DNA of 64,000 nucleotides, from NCBI GenBank assembly GCA_032718565.1, contig JAVGVS010000729.1:59301-123300 (forward strand), in the 5' to 3' direction. The notes under the pieces are model-generated. The model saw only the letters and a program-made list of their open reading frames with translations. It had not been told where the DNA came from and searched no databases. Source of the DNA: Distichodus sexfasciatus (lineage: Eukaryota; Chordata; Actinopteri; Characiformes; Distichodontidae). Shown here in pieces: positions 36,633 to 44,589 of this stretch. Both the position numbers and the translations under genes were made by a program. The stretch's first letter is position 1. Every line of letters starts with the position of its first letter.

Positions 36633-39119
36633 GATCTTCTCTTCCATCAATAAATCTGTCCACCCATCCGTCTATCTATTCATCCAACCACCCATCTGTC
36701 CATCTGTTCATTAATCCATCCGTCCATCTTTCTATTCATTCATCCATCCATCCCTTTAATCCATCCATCTGTCCATCCATCCATCCATCTATTCATCTAT
36801 CTGTCCAACCATCCATTCATCCATCTGTCCATCTATCTATTCATCTATGCATCCATTCATTCATCCATCCATCCATCCATCCACCTATTCATCCATTCAA
36901 CCATCCATCTGTCCATTTATCCATCCATCCATCTTTCTATTCATTCATCATCCCTCCATCCATCCATTCATTTATTCATCCATCCATACATCTATCTACC
37001 TGTCTATCCATCCTTCCATCTATCCATCTGTCTATATGTCCATCCATCTATCTGTCCGTCCATCCATCCTTCCGTCTGTCCATCCAAACACAGCATATCT
37101 ATCTATCCATCCATCCATCTATCCATCTAAGGGACCTTTGTCTATAACTGGCAACGTCTGCAAAAATATTTTACTCTTGAATTCATAATGACATTTGTAA
37201 CAAAATCATTATTGTGTTGCTCACCACACCTAAAATATGTAGCTACAATACCTTGTGAAATGAGCATTGTCACAATCAGCAATATTTTCCTATTAACAGA
37301 AAACAATAAAATGTCCAAGTTACAGCTAAATTCAAAACAATTATCACCTTTTTCACAATTACAAGTAACAAAAGCTTAAAATTCCCACTTCCCACTTGTT
37401 GCCAATGCTGCTCGTCGCAGACAATTTTTTTTTTACAATTTTGGGTAGTTATAGTTGCTACACATTTAAGATGTGGTGGATAACAAAGCTAGTATTCTGA
37501 ACGCAACAGTGAAGTAGCTTTGATGAGCAAGGCTACAGAGCTGCCTTTAACTCTCAGTGTAGATGCACTACTTTAATTCACCTTCCCAAAAATAAAAACA
37601 CAAAAAACAGATCTTACTTGACTCTGAAATCTTCAGCAGCTAGTTTGGCGTTATCAATCATTAACATGAGGTTGGCATTGTCCAGGGTCATGTGTCTTAA
37701 CTGAGGATAAACAAGAAAAATATTAAAATCTTCAAAGTGAAAGTCCAAACAATGTAGACTTAATCTCAAAAGAACGTAGCTTATACTGTATAATTTAAAT
37801 TTATGATAAAAGAGGCCTGTGTGTAAACAGAAGCCTTGAGATCATGCATAAACGGACATTTGTGGGGTGTGGCAGGACACACACAAACACACACACACAA
37901 ACACACGCACACACACTCACACACACACACACACACATAGAGCTGGCATATTTAAAAGGGATGTCTTCAAAGTAAATTTGCTTTCAGTTCCAACCTTTTT
38001 TTTTCTTTTGTGTCTAATGTAATAAAATAATAAGGAATCAAGCAGTATAAAAATTATATTACATAAAAATCATTAGTAGTTTTAAGTAGTATGTCATATA
38101 ATAGCATATTTAAAATATTTTTACTTTTTAATTACTTGAAGCACAAATATGTTAAACCAGTGTGTGTTAAAATGCAGTAGCACAACCCATGAAAAACATG
38201 AAAACACACAAATTATTGTTTTAAGTTGAAGGAACAATTTAAATAGTTTTTCCATTTTTTCTGTAATCCCAGAGATGTTCATTTATCTATTTATTTAATG
38301 TGTAAACACCAACACAAGTCTTTAAATAAGCAAAACTGCCATTTTTTAAAAAATATAGATGTATGACTTGTATTATTAAATTTTTTTACTTTTTTGCCTT
38401 AATTTGATAAGAACTGCTGTTTTTAGTGAAGATTTTAAAGCTTCTGTCACAGAACGTCATCATATTTGCATAATATTAAATGTGACATTCTATGGTTATT
38501 GTAATGAAAAAATATTGGAAAGACACACGGGCTACGTTACTGCACAAAAACTGCACAAAATTATACGAACTTATAATCAATTATGATTTCATGAAGTTAC
38601 ATTTTGTGTCCCATGTACGGGCGTTATTTCTATACAACGTTTATAGAAGAGTTCAAACATTTTAAGCACGTTGTATGCTTAAGGCAGCGGCTGAAGGTAT
38701 TTTTATTAGTTTTACAGTGTAGGTGTTATCGCATGATTATTATACATACATATTCAACATCTCCAGGTACCGACCTGCTCTCTCAGAGTGTCCAGGGGAG
38801 GCTGGTGTTTGCTGGTGTCACTTTGTGCAGCTCCGCGTCTCTCGGCGACCAGCTGTGCGATGCGCGTCTCCAGCTCGCTGTTGGATTCCTGCAGGAGACG
38901 CACCTGCTCCAGGTAACCAGCCAGACGCCCGTTCAGCACGCGCATGCTCTCCTGGCTGTCGGTACCAACCATCACGGACCCAGATCCTGACCCAGATCCT
39001 GACCCAGATCCTGACCCGACCGCGGACCCGAAGCCAAAGCCAGACCCAAAGTCGGACCCGAACCCGGACCCGAACCTGGTGCTGGAGCTGGAGAAAGCTC
39101 TCGTGTTCTGGAACGACAT
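14526..39119 (-). CDS. Type I (K18-like) keratin with duplicated acidic tail exons
   Basis: Eight exons in transcript order: 39119-38775, 37700-37618, 33127-32971, 29557-29393, 27917-27792, 20507-20030, 18087-17857, 14725-14526. They total 1785 bp (594 residues plus stop) with all phases matching. Exons 2, 3 and 5 are 83, 157 and 126 bp, the standard type I keratin sizes. Domains: Gly/Ser head 1-56; helix-initiation motif about 57-80 (MRVLNGRLAGYLEQV); coiled-coil rod to 361; helix-termination motif 338-361 (EYQALLNIKTKLEEEIATYQ); 233-residue Glu-rich tail with a 17-residue tandem repeat. Type I keratins pair with type II partners in cytoplasmic filaments of epithelia. The rod resembles K18 most (DLGEIMAKIRQQY, EYQALLNIK), but K18 has a short tail, so I give no symbol. 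The gene lies alone between arpc2 and gpbar1, not in a keratin cluster. It could be an unclustered non-amniote keratin; expression and exact orthology are unknown. Confidence 0.92.
14865..15060 (-). pseudogene. Tc1 transposase remnant, C-terminal part
   Basis: Encodes MKELEQLRLEEWAEIPVARC, then KLIETYAKQLADVIAAKGG, the conserved C-terminus of fish Tc1 transposases. It is cut off from the upstream part by the nested hAT element and the internal deletion. The open frame runs on into keratin exon 8 by chance. Confidence 0.8.
15105..16135. mobile_element. hAT-like element nested in the Tc1 element
   Basis: Left tagggctgcaactaacgac and right attaatcgttgcacccct are inverted termini. An exact 8-bp duplication, attccaac (15097-15104 and 16136-16143), flanks it, and removing it rejoins the Tc1 transposase frame (WPSQSPDLNP region). 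1031 bp, no transposase. Confidence 0.9.
16148..16693 (-). pseudogene. Tc1 transposase remnant, N-terminal and early catalytic parts
   Basis: Two frames: about 16496-16693 (GYKRISKCLMIPRSTIKSII, a Tc1-type DNA-binding domain) and 16148-16414 (RFEFAKRHVGDSPNVWRKVF, then WSDETKIELFG). They are separated by a frame change near 16440-16490. The second frame ends at FMLWRC where the deletion begins. Two of the three DDE residues lack an intact context. Confidence 0.8.
17246..17546 (+). repeat. Repeat R1, truncated copy in keratin intron 7
   Basis: Shares cccataggaacccattgg, tctttctactcg and aacttgagca.tcacactgg with the other R1 copies. The 5' half is missing. Confidence 0.7.
17857..18087 (-). 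CDS. Keratin exon 7: acidic tail exon (231 bp, phase 1-1)
   Basis: Acceptor catgttttctgcag, donor CTGG|gtgagg. Joined to exon 6 it encodes APPCPIPDTLLAFSDDIVEE, then a Glu-rich run (ERREEEEEEEVVKGALNEEE) and LGAEVSL. Both borders are phase 1, so the exon is skippable without a frame change. Its start resembles the start of exon 8. The exon is called from splice signals, open frame and phase match; there is no known homologue in memory. Confidence 0.75.
18160..18292 (-). repeat. tRNA-derived SINE, family A (reverse)
   Basis: Reverse orientation: cagtgcttggggatggcacc, tgagtacctcggtggtacct, ttaccggtgcgggacttg. It ends in a decayed tRNA-like head near accaactctaccaactt. Lies in keratin intron 6. 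Confidence 0.65.
18660..18968. mobile_element. Partial copy of the GGCCTCGTTCACACGG element
   Basis: Shares aaacgccgacacccatgtgg, ggacagggcct and the aacgcc/ggcgtt motifs with the intact element at 41631-41969. The left end is degraded. Confidence 0.4.
18969..19130 (+). repeat. tRNA-derived SINE, family A
   Basis: ggttgccggttcaagtcccg (B box), gaccagtaaaggtaccattg, gaggtactcatgagca, then a shortened tail with gcactatgtgctgtgctgtg. Intron 6 of the keratin gene. Confidence 0.65.
19535..19940. repeat. Polypurine (GA)-rich tract
   Basis: About 400 bp of almost pure AG on the + strand (agagagag, gggaga, gaaaga) in keratin intron 6, ending 90 bp before the donor of exon 6. The long Ser/Leu-rich frames on the opposite strand are artefacts of composition. 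Confidence 0.9.
20030..20507 (-). CDS. Keratin exon 6: rod end fused to proximal tail (478 bp)
   Basis: Acceptor aacccctacag. It encodes KCSLQDNLDETLRRYALEMN, the helix-termination motif, and then, with no intron at the usual site after the rod, a tail with two 17-residue repeats (DVKGPWAREEGDVKGTG and a near-identical copy) ending SLDFGLPD. The preferred donor is GATG|gtgaga at 20029; reading through it adds Glu-Arg and a stop at 20019, so an unspliced transcript would make a protein with a much shorter tail. It leaves phase 1, which matches exon 7. Confidence 0.88.
20594..20745 (+). repeat. tRNA-derived SINE, family B
   Basis: tggtggtctagaggtaggat (A box) and aggttgtggtttcaaatcct (B box), followed by gggttccagagcaagacctt and taaccccaagttgctgcagg. 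Related copies: 42998-43170, 39990-40175 (-) and fragments at 20920-21080, 21125-21210 and 31128-31190. Confidence 0.7.
20920..21210 (-). repeat. Two tandem SINE family B fragments (reverse)
   Basis: tttagcagatgctcttatcc and aacttgggcttaagggtttt, then a second partial copy from 21125 (aacttggggttaagggtttt) sharing ccaaatgatggtagta with the first. The tRNA-related end of the first copy is at about 21040-21080. Confidence 0.55.
21590..21680. mobile_element. hAT-like terminal fragment
   Basis: ccgatataatttggccaata ... ctcggtacccaaccctag resembles the right end of a hAT element. No matching left end was found. Confidence 0.35.
22281..22598. mobile_element. GGGCCTCGTTCACAA-type MITE
   Basis: Starts tgggcctcgttcacaaacca and ends ctgaataaggccca, with imperfect inverted ends. 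Relatives: 49729-50010 (gggcctcgttcaccaactgt) and 47985-48246 (ends tggtgaaggaggccca). About 320 bp, no coding. Confidence 0.5.
22640..23095. repeat. (CTTT)n pyrimidine tract
   Basis: About 450 bp of degenerate ttctttctttc with interspersed TTATTT. It contains a partial longer duplication: the block near 22735-22850 (attgatttaattctct) recurs near 22970-23070. In keratin intron 5. Confidence 0.9.
23727..23905. mobile_element. Truncated TGTGACCCGATCTGCCG element
   Basis: Left arm of the same family as 25025-26089 (tgtgacccgatctgccgtaa ... gggccgattatgttgaaaa), followed by the start of the opposing arm (ctttcatataagaccaaaaa) and then cut off. Confidence 0.65.
24423..24608. mobile_element. Short hAT-like MITE
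   Basis: Ends tagggctgggaattgat and gattccaaaccctaa are imperfect inverted repeats about 185 bp apart. The inside repeats GATC/ATCAAT motifs. Confidence 0.5.
25025..26089. mobile_element. Foldback-type element with ~115-bp inverted arms and a nested insertion
   Basis: Left arm 25025-25140 (tgtgacccgatctgccgtaa ... gggccgattatgttg) and right arm about 25970-26089 (caacataattggcccgtatc ... cggcagatcaggtcaca) are inverted copies. Between them lies a second element, 25146-25938. In keratin intron 5. Confidence 0.75.
25146..25938. mobile_element. Nested element with GGGGGCCATGCAG termini
   Basis: Ends gggggccatgcagt and aaactgcatggccccc are inverted. Inside, a ~60-bp block (ctacagctttgaaatttggc ... 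ctactcaggcaaaaaa) occurs twice, at about 25263-25326 and 25710-25770. No coding frame. Confidence 0.7.
26094..27600. other. Keratin intron 5, AT-rich part
   Basis: Very AT-rich (27000-27600 is mostly TAATTAAAT-type sequence) with a (GT)n run at about 26789-26811. No exon or recognisable transposon. Confidence 0.5.
27698..27784. repeat. (GGGTGT)n/(GT)n microsatellite
   Basis: Mixed gggtgt and gtgtgt units on the + strand, ending 7 bp before keratin exon 5. Length variation here would lie right at the exon 5 donor. Confidence 0.9.
27792..27917 (-). CDS. Keratin exon 5 (126 bp)
   Basis: Acceptor cttctcaaacag, donor ATG|gtaaaa. It encodes FDEITEEVSKSSESVQQGRS, then ELQELKRQKQVLEIELEAMY and SM, the coil 2 stretch. 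126 bp is the family-standard length. A GT-rich microsatellite begins within 10 bases of the donor (27700-27784). Confidence 0.92.
28105..28262. repeat. Fragment of the widespread fish repeat (see 11346)
   Basis: gggtggcacggtggcacagt, ggttagcactgccacctcac, agcgagaaggtcctg, then tgtgtggagtttgtatgcac. It is the inverse of the 11346-11706 copy. Confidence 0.65.
28326..28925 (-). repeat. Repeat R1, near full length
   Basis: Reverse-orientation copy in keratin intron 4: ttagagatgcatttccgc, aagactttgattaaaatgca, ccaatgggttcctatggg, gaagaacggctgccg. It lacks the nested element found in the 12285 copy. Confidence 0.75.
29393..29557 (-). CDS. Keratin exon 4 (165 bp)
   Basis: Acceptor cttctctttcag, donor AAG|gtcagt. 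It encodes DVSELKGQIRESSVDVQMEA through EDLGEIMAKIRQQYEKTAKQ to EAWYQAK, the linker 12 and early coil 2 region. The pattern DL..IMA.IR.QY is shared with K18. The exon is a whole number of codons. Confidence 0.92.
29706..29872 (-). repeat. tRNA-derived SINE, family A (reverse)
   Basis: tttgtcattgtgaaaacagc, agtgcttggggatggtacct, gagtacctcagtggtacctt, gggattcgaacggccacctt and tacgccaccaactgcc. In keratin intron 3. Confidence 0.75.
30165..30520. mobile_element. Possible inverted-repeat insertion
   Basis: Starts caggtagttatgatggttca and ends atctccatcgtaagttggga, with roughly inverted ACGATGG/CCATCGT motifs. It breaks a TACAGTA array on both sides. Class uncertain. Confidence 0.35.
31128..32280. 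other. Keratin intron 3: SINE B fragment and unassigned DNA
   Basis: A SINE B tail fragment (ttacggcatttagcagtcgc) at 31136-31200, then AT-rich sequence with no exon. About 32120-32250 (ttgttctttgttccttgttc, ctggagccacgttgtctcg) recurs inverted at about 35680-35730. Confidence 0.4.
32971..33127 (-). CDS. Keratin exon 3 (157 bp)
   Basis: Acceptor ccttgtggtcag, donor GAG|gtacga. It completes the Lys codon and encodes FETEFALRQGVEHDVANLRK, then LIDDTNVSRLQLESQLESLK and EELIVMKKNHEE. This is the coil 1B block, with the type I signature LKEEL..MKKNHEE; 157 bp is the family-standard length. Confidence 0.93.
33274..34225. mobile_element. hAT-like element rich in CTCGGTCT/AGACCGAG motifs
   Basis: gttgtagtacttgagtcctc, tcggtcttgtcttggactcg at one end and cggtctcaactcggtctcag, gtcttggtcttgtatgg at the other. 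A related shorter copy is at 44590-44962. Typical of a fish hAT MITE family; target duplication not resolved. Confidence 0.5.
36425..37132. repeat. (ATCC)n/(ATCT)n tetranucleotide tract
   Basis: About 700 bp of catccatc, atctatct and related units in keratin intron 2, with a pure (ATCT)n core at about 36564-36632. It is open in two frames (Ile/His/Pro/Ser-rich) purely because the repeat lacks stops. Confidence 0.95.
37133..37617. other. Keratin intron 2, 3' of exon 2
   Basis: No repeat with clear ends and no exon. Moderately AT-rich intronic DNA. Confidence 0.4.
37618..37700 (-). CDS. Keratin exon 2 (83 bp)
   Basis: Acceptor tttatcctcag, donor AA|gtaaga. It encodes LRHMTLDNANLMLMIDNAKL and AAEDFRV plus two bases of Lys. 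This is the classic exon with the intermediate-filament motif N..L.L.IDNA.LAA.DFR.K; 83 bp is the invariant length in type I keratins. Confidence 0.93.
37876..37938. repeat. (CA)n microsatellite
   Basis: Imperfect CA run in keratin intron 1, interrupted by aaacac and gcacac. Confidence 0.85.
37940..38774. other. Keratin intron 1, AT-rich part
   Basis: No exon or transposon ends recognised between the CA run and the exon 1 donor. Confidence 0.4.
38775..39119 (-). CDS. Keratin exon 1: head and helix start
   Basis: The ATG at 39119-39117 has A at -3 and follows a TATA box by about 65 bp. The exon encodes residues 1-115: MSFQNTRAFSSSSTRFGSGF, Gly-Phe-Ser repeats, a (GS)n run from a 12-bp DNA repeat (about 38975-39015), then the initiation motif and coil 1A to LDTLREQ. 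The donor is CAG|gtcggt, which is acceptable but weak. Exon 2 joins in frame. Confidence 0.9.
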
Positions 39120-39184
39120 GCTGGGGGTTGTGCTGCCGGGACTCTCACCTGCGCAGGTGTGGCGCGAGGGCCGATGTGCGCGTG

Positions 39185-39190
39185 TTTATA
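39185..39190 (-). promoter_or_regulatory. TATA box of the keratin gene
   Basis: TATAAA on the - strand (context cgttataaacacg), about 66 bp before the start codon. It predicts a transcription start near 39157 and a 5' UTR of about 40 nt, as is typical of keratin genes. The surroundings are GC-rich compared with the AT-rich flank. Confidence 0.65.
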
Positions 39191-39223
39191 ACGGAAGAAG
39201 AAGGGGGGCGGAGCCAGACAGGT

Positions 39224-39280
39224 AAAAAAAAAAAAAAAAAAAAACACGCTCAAGATAAACTAATGAGTAATCATTAGCAT

Positions 39281-39315
<35 letters not shown>

Positions 39316-39465
39316 AATAATAATAATACATTTATTTGTACCATAGTTTACATTTAAGATTAAGTTCAAAGTGCTACTGGATAAATGTAAAATTGATTTT
39401 ATTTATTTATCATGAATAATTCAAATTTAGTCTCACGTTTTCTTCTTCTTCTTCTTCTTCTTCTT

Positions 39466-39496
<31 letters not shown>

Positions 39497-39500
39497 TTAG
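39224..39500. repeat. Poly-A, (CAA)n/(AAT)n and (CTT)n tracts
   Basis: A-run 39224-39243, (CAA)n then (TAA)n at 39284-39328, and a (TTC)n run at about 39438-39495, upstream of the keratin promoter. Another (AAT)n lies at 39914-39932. Confidence 0.9.
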
Positions 39501-39984
39501 TGATTAGTGATTATTGACATTTAAGATATGTTTATATTCTTTAATATCCTTCTTCTTCGTTTTCATCTTCTTCTTCTTATTGTTGAATTAATTTTGTTGT
39601 ATTTAATACTGTTTGTTTGTTTGTTAGCTTTTTTGTTTTTCGTTTTTAACAGATAAATGTATGTACGACGACCTCCACACGTGATGCGCTTCTCATGCGT
39701 TATACAAATATCTAATAGGTGTTTTACTGCCATCTAGTGGTTATTACACTGACTGCAATGGTCAGGTTAGTCCAGCTGTTTAGTGTCTTTATTAAAAATA
39801 GATTTCTGTACATTTGATTTGGAAAAACGTTTCTTGCAGAAATCAAATTATTTAGTTTAATTGAAAAAATAATGTCTGTCACAAAGAAAGAAAACTGCCT
39901 TGGGTTAGAGGCTTAATAATAATAATAATAATAAATATTTTTTTGTTTCGTCTTATTATTATAACAATGTTTAAGAATTAATAT

Positions 39985-40175
39985 GCATTACATTTACGCT
40001 ATTTAGCAGATTTTCTTACCCAGAGTGACTTCTATTTTTCCTAATTTCAGGGACAGTTTCCTGAGAGCAACTTGAGATTAAGGGTTTTGCTCAAGGGCGC
40101 AGTGGTGGTAGTGCTGGAGGTAAGATTTAAACTCACGACCTCTTGGTCCAGAGGCGAGAATCCTAACACCTGTAG
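39985..40175 (-). repeat. tRNA-derived SINE, family B (reverse)
   Basis: tatttagcagattttcttac, cagggacagtttcctgagag, acttgagattaagggttttg, then aactcacgacctcttggtcc and gaggcgagaatcctaacacc (tRNA-like head reversed). Confidence 0.7.
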
Positions 40176-40324
40176 GAGGCAAGAAATGAAGGCACATTGA
40201 ACATTGTAGAACACTGTAGTCTTTATTGAAATTAAAAGAGCTTGTGGACGAAAAGAAAAACAAAAACAGACGCCAGACTAAGAACATAGAGGGAAAGGCA
40301 AATTAATACTGAAACAAACTAGAG

Positions 40325-40760
40325 CAGTGGTCACCAACCTTTTCAAGCCCAAGATCCCTGACCTTGGCCCTGGTGAAAGACAAGATCTACCTACTGAAGC
40401 ACACATTACACATTATTTTGCATTATTTTTGGTCCTAAATTAATTTAAGCAACAAAACAATCTGAGCAGCCACTTGGGAGCTGAAAGAGGCATCTCTTTT
40501 GATTGAGCCGAGCCATAAGAAATGATTCTCTTAAAACAGCAGGAATTCCAATCACTAATATCTGCAGTAAGAACACTTCTCATTAGTCAATTAAAAGCAT
40601 TTTTCTCTTATCTCATTGGTCGCTTTCACTCTACTATTAAAAAATGCAGCAACTGGTCCAATAGAGAGGGAGGCGCTTTCAAAAACGAAAGTTAATCAGA
40701 CAAGATTTAACATAATTGAGATCTAACATGAGCGTCCTAAAAATCTACCAGTCGATGCGA
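40325..40760. mobile_element. Possible hAT-like element
   Basis: Begins cagtggtcaccaaccttttc, the CAGTGGT..CCAACCTTTT type of hAT end seen across vertebrates. It ends near aaaatctaccagtcgatg. The right boundary is uncertain. Confidence 0.45.
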
Positions 40761-40865
40761 TCGAGGGACAAAACCAAAAAGGCCAGAGCAATGAAAACAA
40801 CCAAACACTAACTGGATAATGACAAACCAAATCAAACAATGAGGGAATAAATGACCGAATTTAAA

Positions 40866-41112
40866 GGATTATTTGTCATTGTGAACACAGCACAGCACAC
40901 AGTGCACCGGAGCCAAATGTGACGTCTGCATTTGACTCATCCGTGAAGGAGCAGTGGGCAGCTTTATTATGGCAGCATCCGGGGAGCAGTGCTTGGGCAC
41001 AGTACCTTGCTCATGAGTACCTTAGTGGTACCTTTACCAGTTCAGGACTTGATTCAGCAACCCTCCGATCACGGGGCCAACTCCCTAAGCATTACTCTAC
41101 CCACTGCACCAT
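40866..41112 (-). repeat. tRNA-derived SINE, family A (reverse, long copy)
   Basis: tatttgtcattgtgaacaca, tccgtgaaggagcagtgggc, agcagtgcttgggcacagta, cttgctcatgagtaccttag, cagttcaggacttgattcag and attactctacccactgcacc. One of the most complete copies. Confidence 0.8.
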
Positions 41113-41630
41113 TAGATATTAGTAGTATCATCGGTGAGTTTACGAGTTTGAGGCAGACCTGTTTAAACTTGGCCTTATTGTGACTACAGTGAGTTTATTT
41201 TAGATCAGTCATTTTTATCAGTAGCAAACAGAGAGCAGAACTGCAGGAAAATGTTCCATCAAAGACTGCAGGGCGAGTTAATCGAGAAGCTGCTATCCTC
41301 GTGTCTGCTTCTCATCACCAGGACACCGTTAATCACAAACGTGCAGAACATTCCACCTGTCGCATAGAAGTGTGCATGTCATATCATAAACCACACCGAT
41401 TTAAGGGAGGAGAGGAATGTGAGGACTGGAGTGTTCTCTCTGGAAGTGTACAGAAGTTATAGATACGTTCAAAAGTGGGACACTTTGGAATTTTCTTTAC
41501 CAGCTTTTGTTAAAGTGTGTAGCTCAGCCGGAAGTGACTCATGAGCCTTGTGAGGTCCAGTTAGAGAACATTTCTTGAAGCAAAGGTCCAGAGGATCATG
41601 ATGTCTAACTGTTTAGTGTGATATATGTTT

Positions 41631-41969
41631 GGCCTCGTTCACACGGACGACTGAACCAGGCATTTTTCTGGCGTTCGTGGCACCAGGTGAGCGCCGACTG
41701 AACGCCGACTGTTTTCTGCTCATTGGAGCAAATCAAAGCGTCCACACGGGCGTTCAGCACCGGCGTTCGGCCAGCTGCGCGTTCGGGTGGCGTCAAATTA
41801 ACGCTTCATGCAACGTTTTCTTGGCGTCAAAATCCTGACGAATGCGAAAAGGAAAATGATGCTATTGCGAACGCCAGTGAAACGCCAATGGAACGCAGCT
41901 ACAAAACGCAGCAAAAACGCGTATGGCGTTCAGAGGGCGTTCATTTCGAACGTCCGTGTGGACGAGGCC
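41631..41969. mobile_element. Non-autonomous element, TTT target duplication
   Basis: Ends ggcctcgttcacacggacg and cgtccgtgtggacgaggcc are inverted repeats. TTT flanks both sides (41628-41630 and 41970-41972) as a direct duplication. 339 bp, with many GGCGTT/AACGCC motifs inside. Same target type as 12550-13183. Confidence 0.8.
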
Positions 41970-42814
41970 TTTCAGTAGCCTATTAGTTGTAATCAATACC
42001 TAACTGTAACATCAAATTAATTCAGTACAATACAATATTTATTGTCACATGACATAGAACCGAACATATATCTATTTTTGCTGTCCATTTTTCTTTTTTT
42101 GGAGAGCGCTATTTGTCCTTTATTTTTCTCTTGCACAGTCGTCTGTTTCTCTCTCTTTGTTTTCTCTATATGTATCACTATCTTTCTTTCTCTTTCTACC
42201 ATCTTTTCACGTGTTTGTCTTGCCTCTAACTCTCTCATCTGTCTTCACTGTAGAGTGGCAGTGTTTACCGTCTGGAATGCACAGACGTGATTGGCTGAGT
42301 GGTATCACATGGGATGGCTTAACTCACATGCAATTGGTCTGTGCGTTTCCTCATCCACTAAACCACTACCGAAAAGACTACAAAAGCTGTGCCGGTTAAA
42401 ATAGAAGCGCCCGTCAGGTTTTGAATCATAACCTCCTGTTTTGGCTATAGGGTCCTGGTCGGTATGGGACAGCTTCTGGGTCCGGACCTGGAACGCGGCC
42501 CACCTGTTAGTGACCTCTGTTCTACACGTTAGCCTGCATCCGTAGAACAAACACATACAACAAGATCATGATGACGTTTTCAACAAGCTAGACTACTGCT
42601 GCTGCGTACATTTACCAACACACGTCAAACAGCGGCATGACAGACAACACCAACCAACCAGTCACTGATGAGAATCAATCAACAAGTTGCTGCTTCTAGT
42701 AACACTGAAGAGGTGAAGAAATGCTACACTCCATATTAGTGCTGTCTGAAGTCCTCTTACATTACAGTGTTCCTGCAGGATGAGGATGGAAGTGGATCTG
42801 TGGTAGAAAAGTGA

Positions 42815-43250
42815 GTGATTATTCGTCATTGTGAGCACACCACAGTACAGCCACAGTCCACCACAACAAAATGTGACCTCCGCCCTTTCGTGGCCCATCC
42901 GTGAAGGAGCAGTGGGCAGCTAACATAAGCAGCAACCGGGGAGCAGCGCTTGGGGACGGTACCTTGCTCATGAGTACCTCAGGGGTAACTCAGTGGGTGT
43001 TGGTGGCCTAGCGGTAGGACACTTGCCTTGGAACCCAGAGGTTGTAGGTTTGAATCCGACCTCTGGCATTACCAACTTACTTGCTCAGGGAAAAACCCTT
43101 AACCCTAAGTTGCTCTCAGGGGAACTTGTCCCTGAAATTAGGAAATGTAAGTCGCTGTAAATGTAAATCTAACTTTACTGGGCTGGGATTTGAACCTGCG
43201 ACCTTCTGATCACAAGGCAAACACCCAACTGTTATGCCACCAACACCAAC
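42815..43250 (-). repeat. SINE A (reverse) split by a SINE B insertion
   Basis: Family A halves are 42815-42995 (attcgtcattgtgagcacac ... gagtacctcaggggtaact) and about 43171-43250 (ctgggatttgaacctgcgac ... tatgccaccaacacc). Between them lies a family B copy in the other orientation, flanked by a taact direct repeat. Confidence 0.75.
42996..43170 (+). repeat. tRNA-derived SINE, family B, nested
   Basis: tggtggcctagcggtaggac (A box), aggttgtaggtttgaatccg (B box), accctaagttgctctcaggg and aggaaatgtaagtcgctgta. It interrupts a family A SINE, so this B copy is younger. Confidence 0.8.
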
Positions 43251-44589
43251 AGATTTATTTACAGTAGCAGGAATATACTGAATGTTCAGAACTGATTTTG
43301 TTTCTTTAGGGGGATCGGGTTCTTGATCGGGGGGTCAGACCCTCCCCAAAACTCGCCTTAATTCGAACCAAGCTCATGTTCATAAAATCACCGAAGTATG
43401 AATCTCAGTCTAAAAAGCCATGTGATTGACACATCTTTCCTGTTTTTCCCACTCTTACACAAAATGTGCAAACTTTCAGGCCCACTTTATACAGTTCATC
43501 GGACAATTGCCAAGTGTATCATGAGCTGAATCAGGAGTTTGGAATCAGGGAAAACAAAGTGCTGTCCACTCGGCTGCCCGGAACTCACACCAGCTGCATT
43601 AAGATGAAAGGGTTGTGGACCGGAGAATCCGAGTCGACTATATAGAAGTTAATCTGTAACACAGAGAATTTTCATTTCTTCTGAGATTTTGTTCTACAGA
43701 CACGTGGAGTACAGAATGCTGTTTTCTTTCTAAAAGTAATGTTAATTTATCATGTGGGTTGTTTTACAGAGGGAGTGTTATCATGTAAGACAACTTGTCA
43801 GGATGATAAAAACGTTATATACAGCTTACATACAGCTAACATCCATCCAGCTGTATGCCATAATATTGACAAAAATGTTGTAGATGCACTGATACCACAG
43901 AACCATAGCCTAGTCATTTGGTGAAATTATTTGATAAATCTGGATGTTGTATGTAAATATTTCTACGATAATTTTAGAATTTGGGGTAAAGAGACCATGT
44001 GAGAGCATGTAGAGGTTGAGTAAAAAGGGCCCAAATATGGATCCTTGTGGGATTCCATGATTTATGAGTTACTATTTTCTGATTCATAGCAGCTGCTAGA
44101 GTCAGAAAAGTGTGTGCCAACTTTGAATTCAGGAAGCAGTATATCTATGCTCAAAGATCTAGAAGCTTCTCAATCTTTTTGCTGGTGTTGCTGTTGTAGT
44201 ATATCTCAAATTATGTTTGATTGTTAAGTAATTTAACTACTAGATGTTTAAAGCAAGACTTTCATTATTAAGAGCCATGCTCTAATGGAAACCTACTAAA
44301 ATAAACCTTCTGGGTCTCTTTTCCTGATGTGTAAACACACACACACACACACACATACTTTACTCACAGACCTTGCTCATCCTCCCACACAAGCAGGGTC
44401 TGATCTTTGCATTTCTTGCCTATGCCACTTTCCCAAATTCTTCTGTTCCTCCACTTTGCAAACCAACAGCAGAAAAGTCAACTCCCAGATAAGTTCCAAA
44501 ACTTCAAAGTCTAAACTACAAACTACAAAAATCTCTGAGATACACCATCAATCACCATCAGAACAAGTAAGGGGTGGAATTTGTAGAGC
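43251..44589. other. Intergenic DNA
   Basis: No exon. A (CA)n run at about 44333-44355. Around 43990-44120 (agagaccatgtgagagcatg ... ggatccttgtgggattccat) may be a decayed interspersed repeat, unassigned. Confidence 0.35.

Noticed and set aside
36305..37147. A 280-residue open frame rich in Ser, Ile, His and Pro
   Set aside because: It is generated by the ATCC/ATCT tetranucleotide tract, which lacks stops in two frames; no domain, and it lies inside keratin intron 2.
38944..39225. A + strand frame with DPDPDPDP
   Set aside because: Antisense of the Gly/Ser repeat in keratin exon 1.
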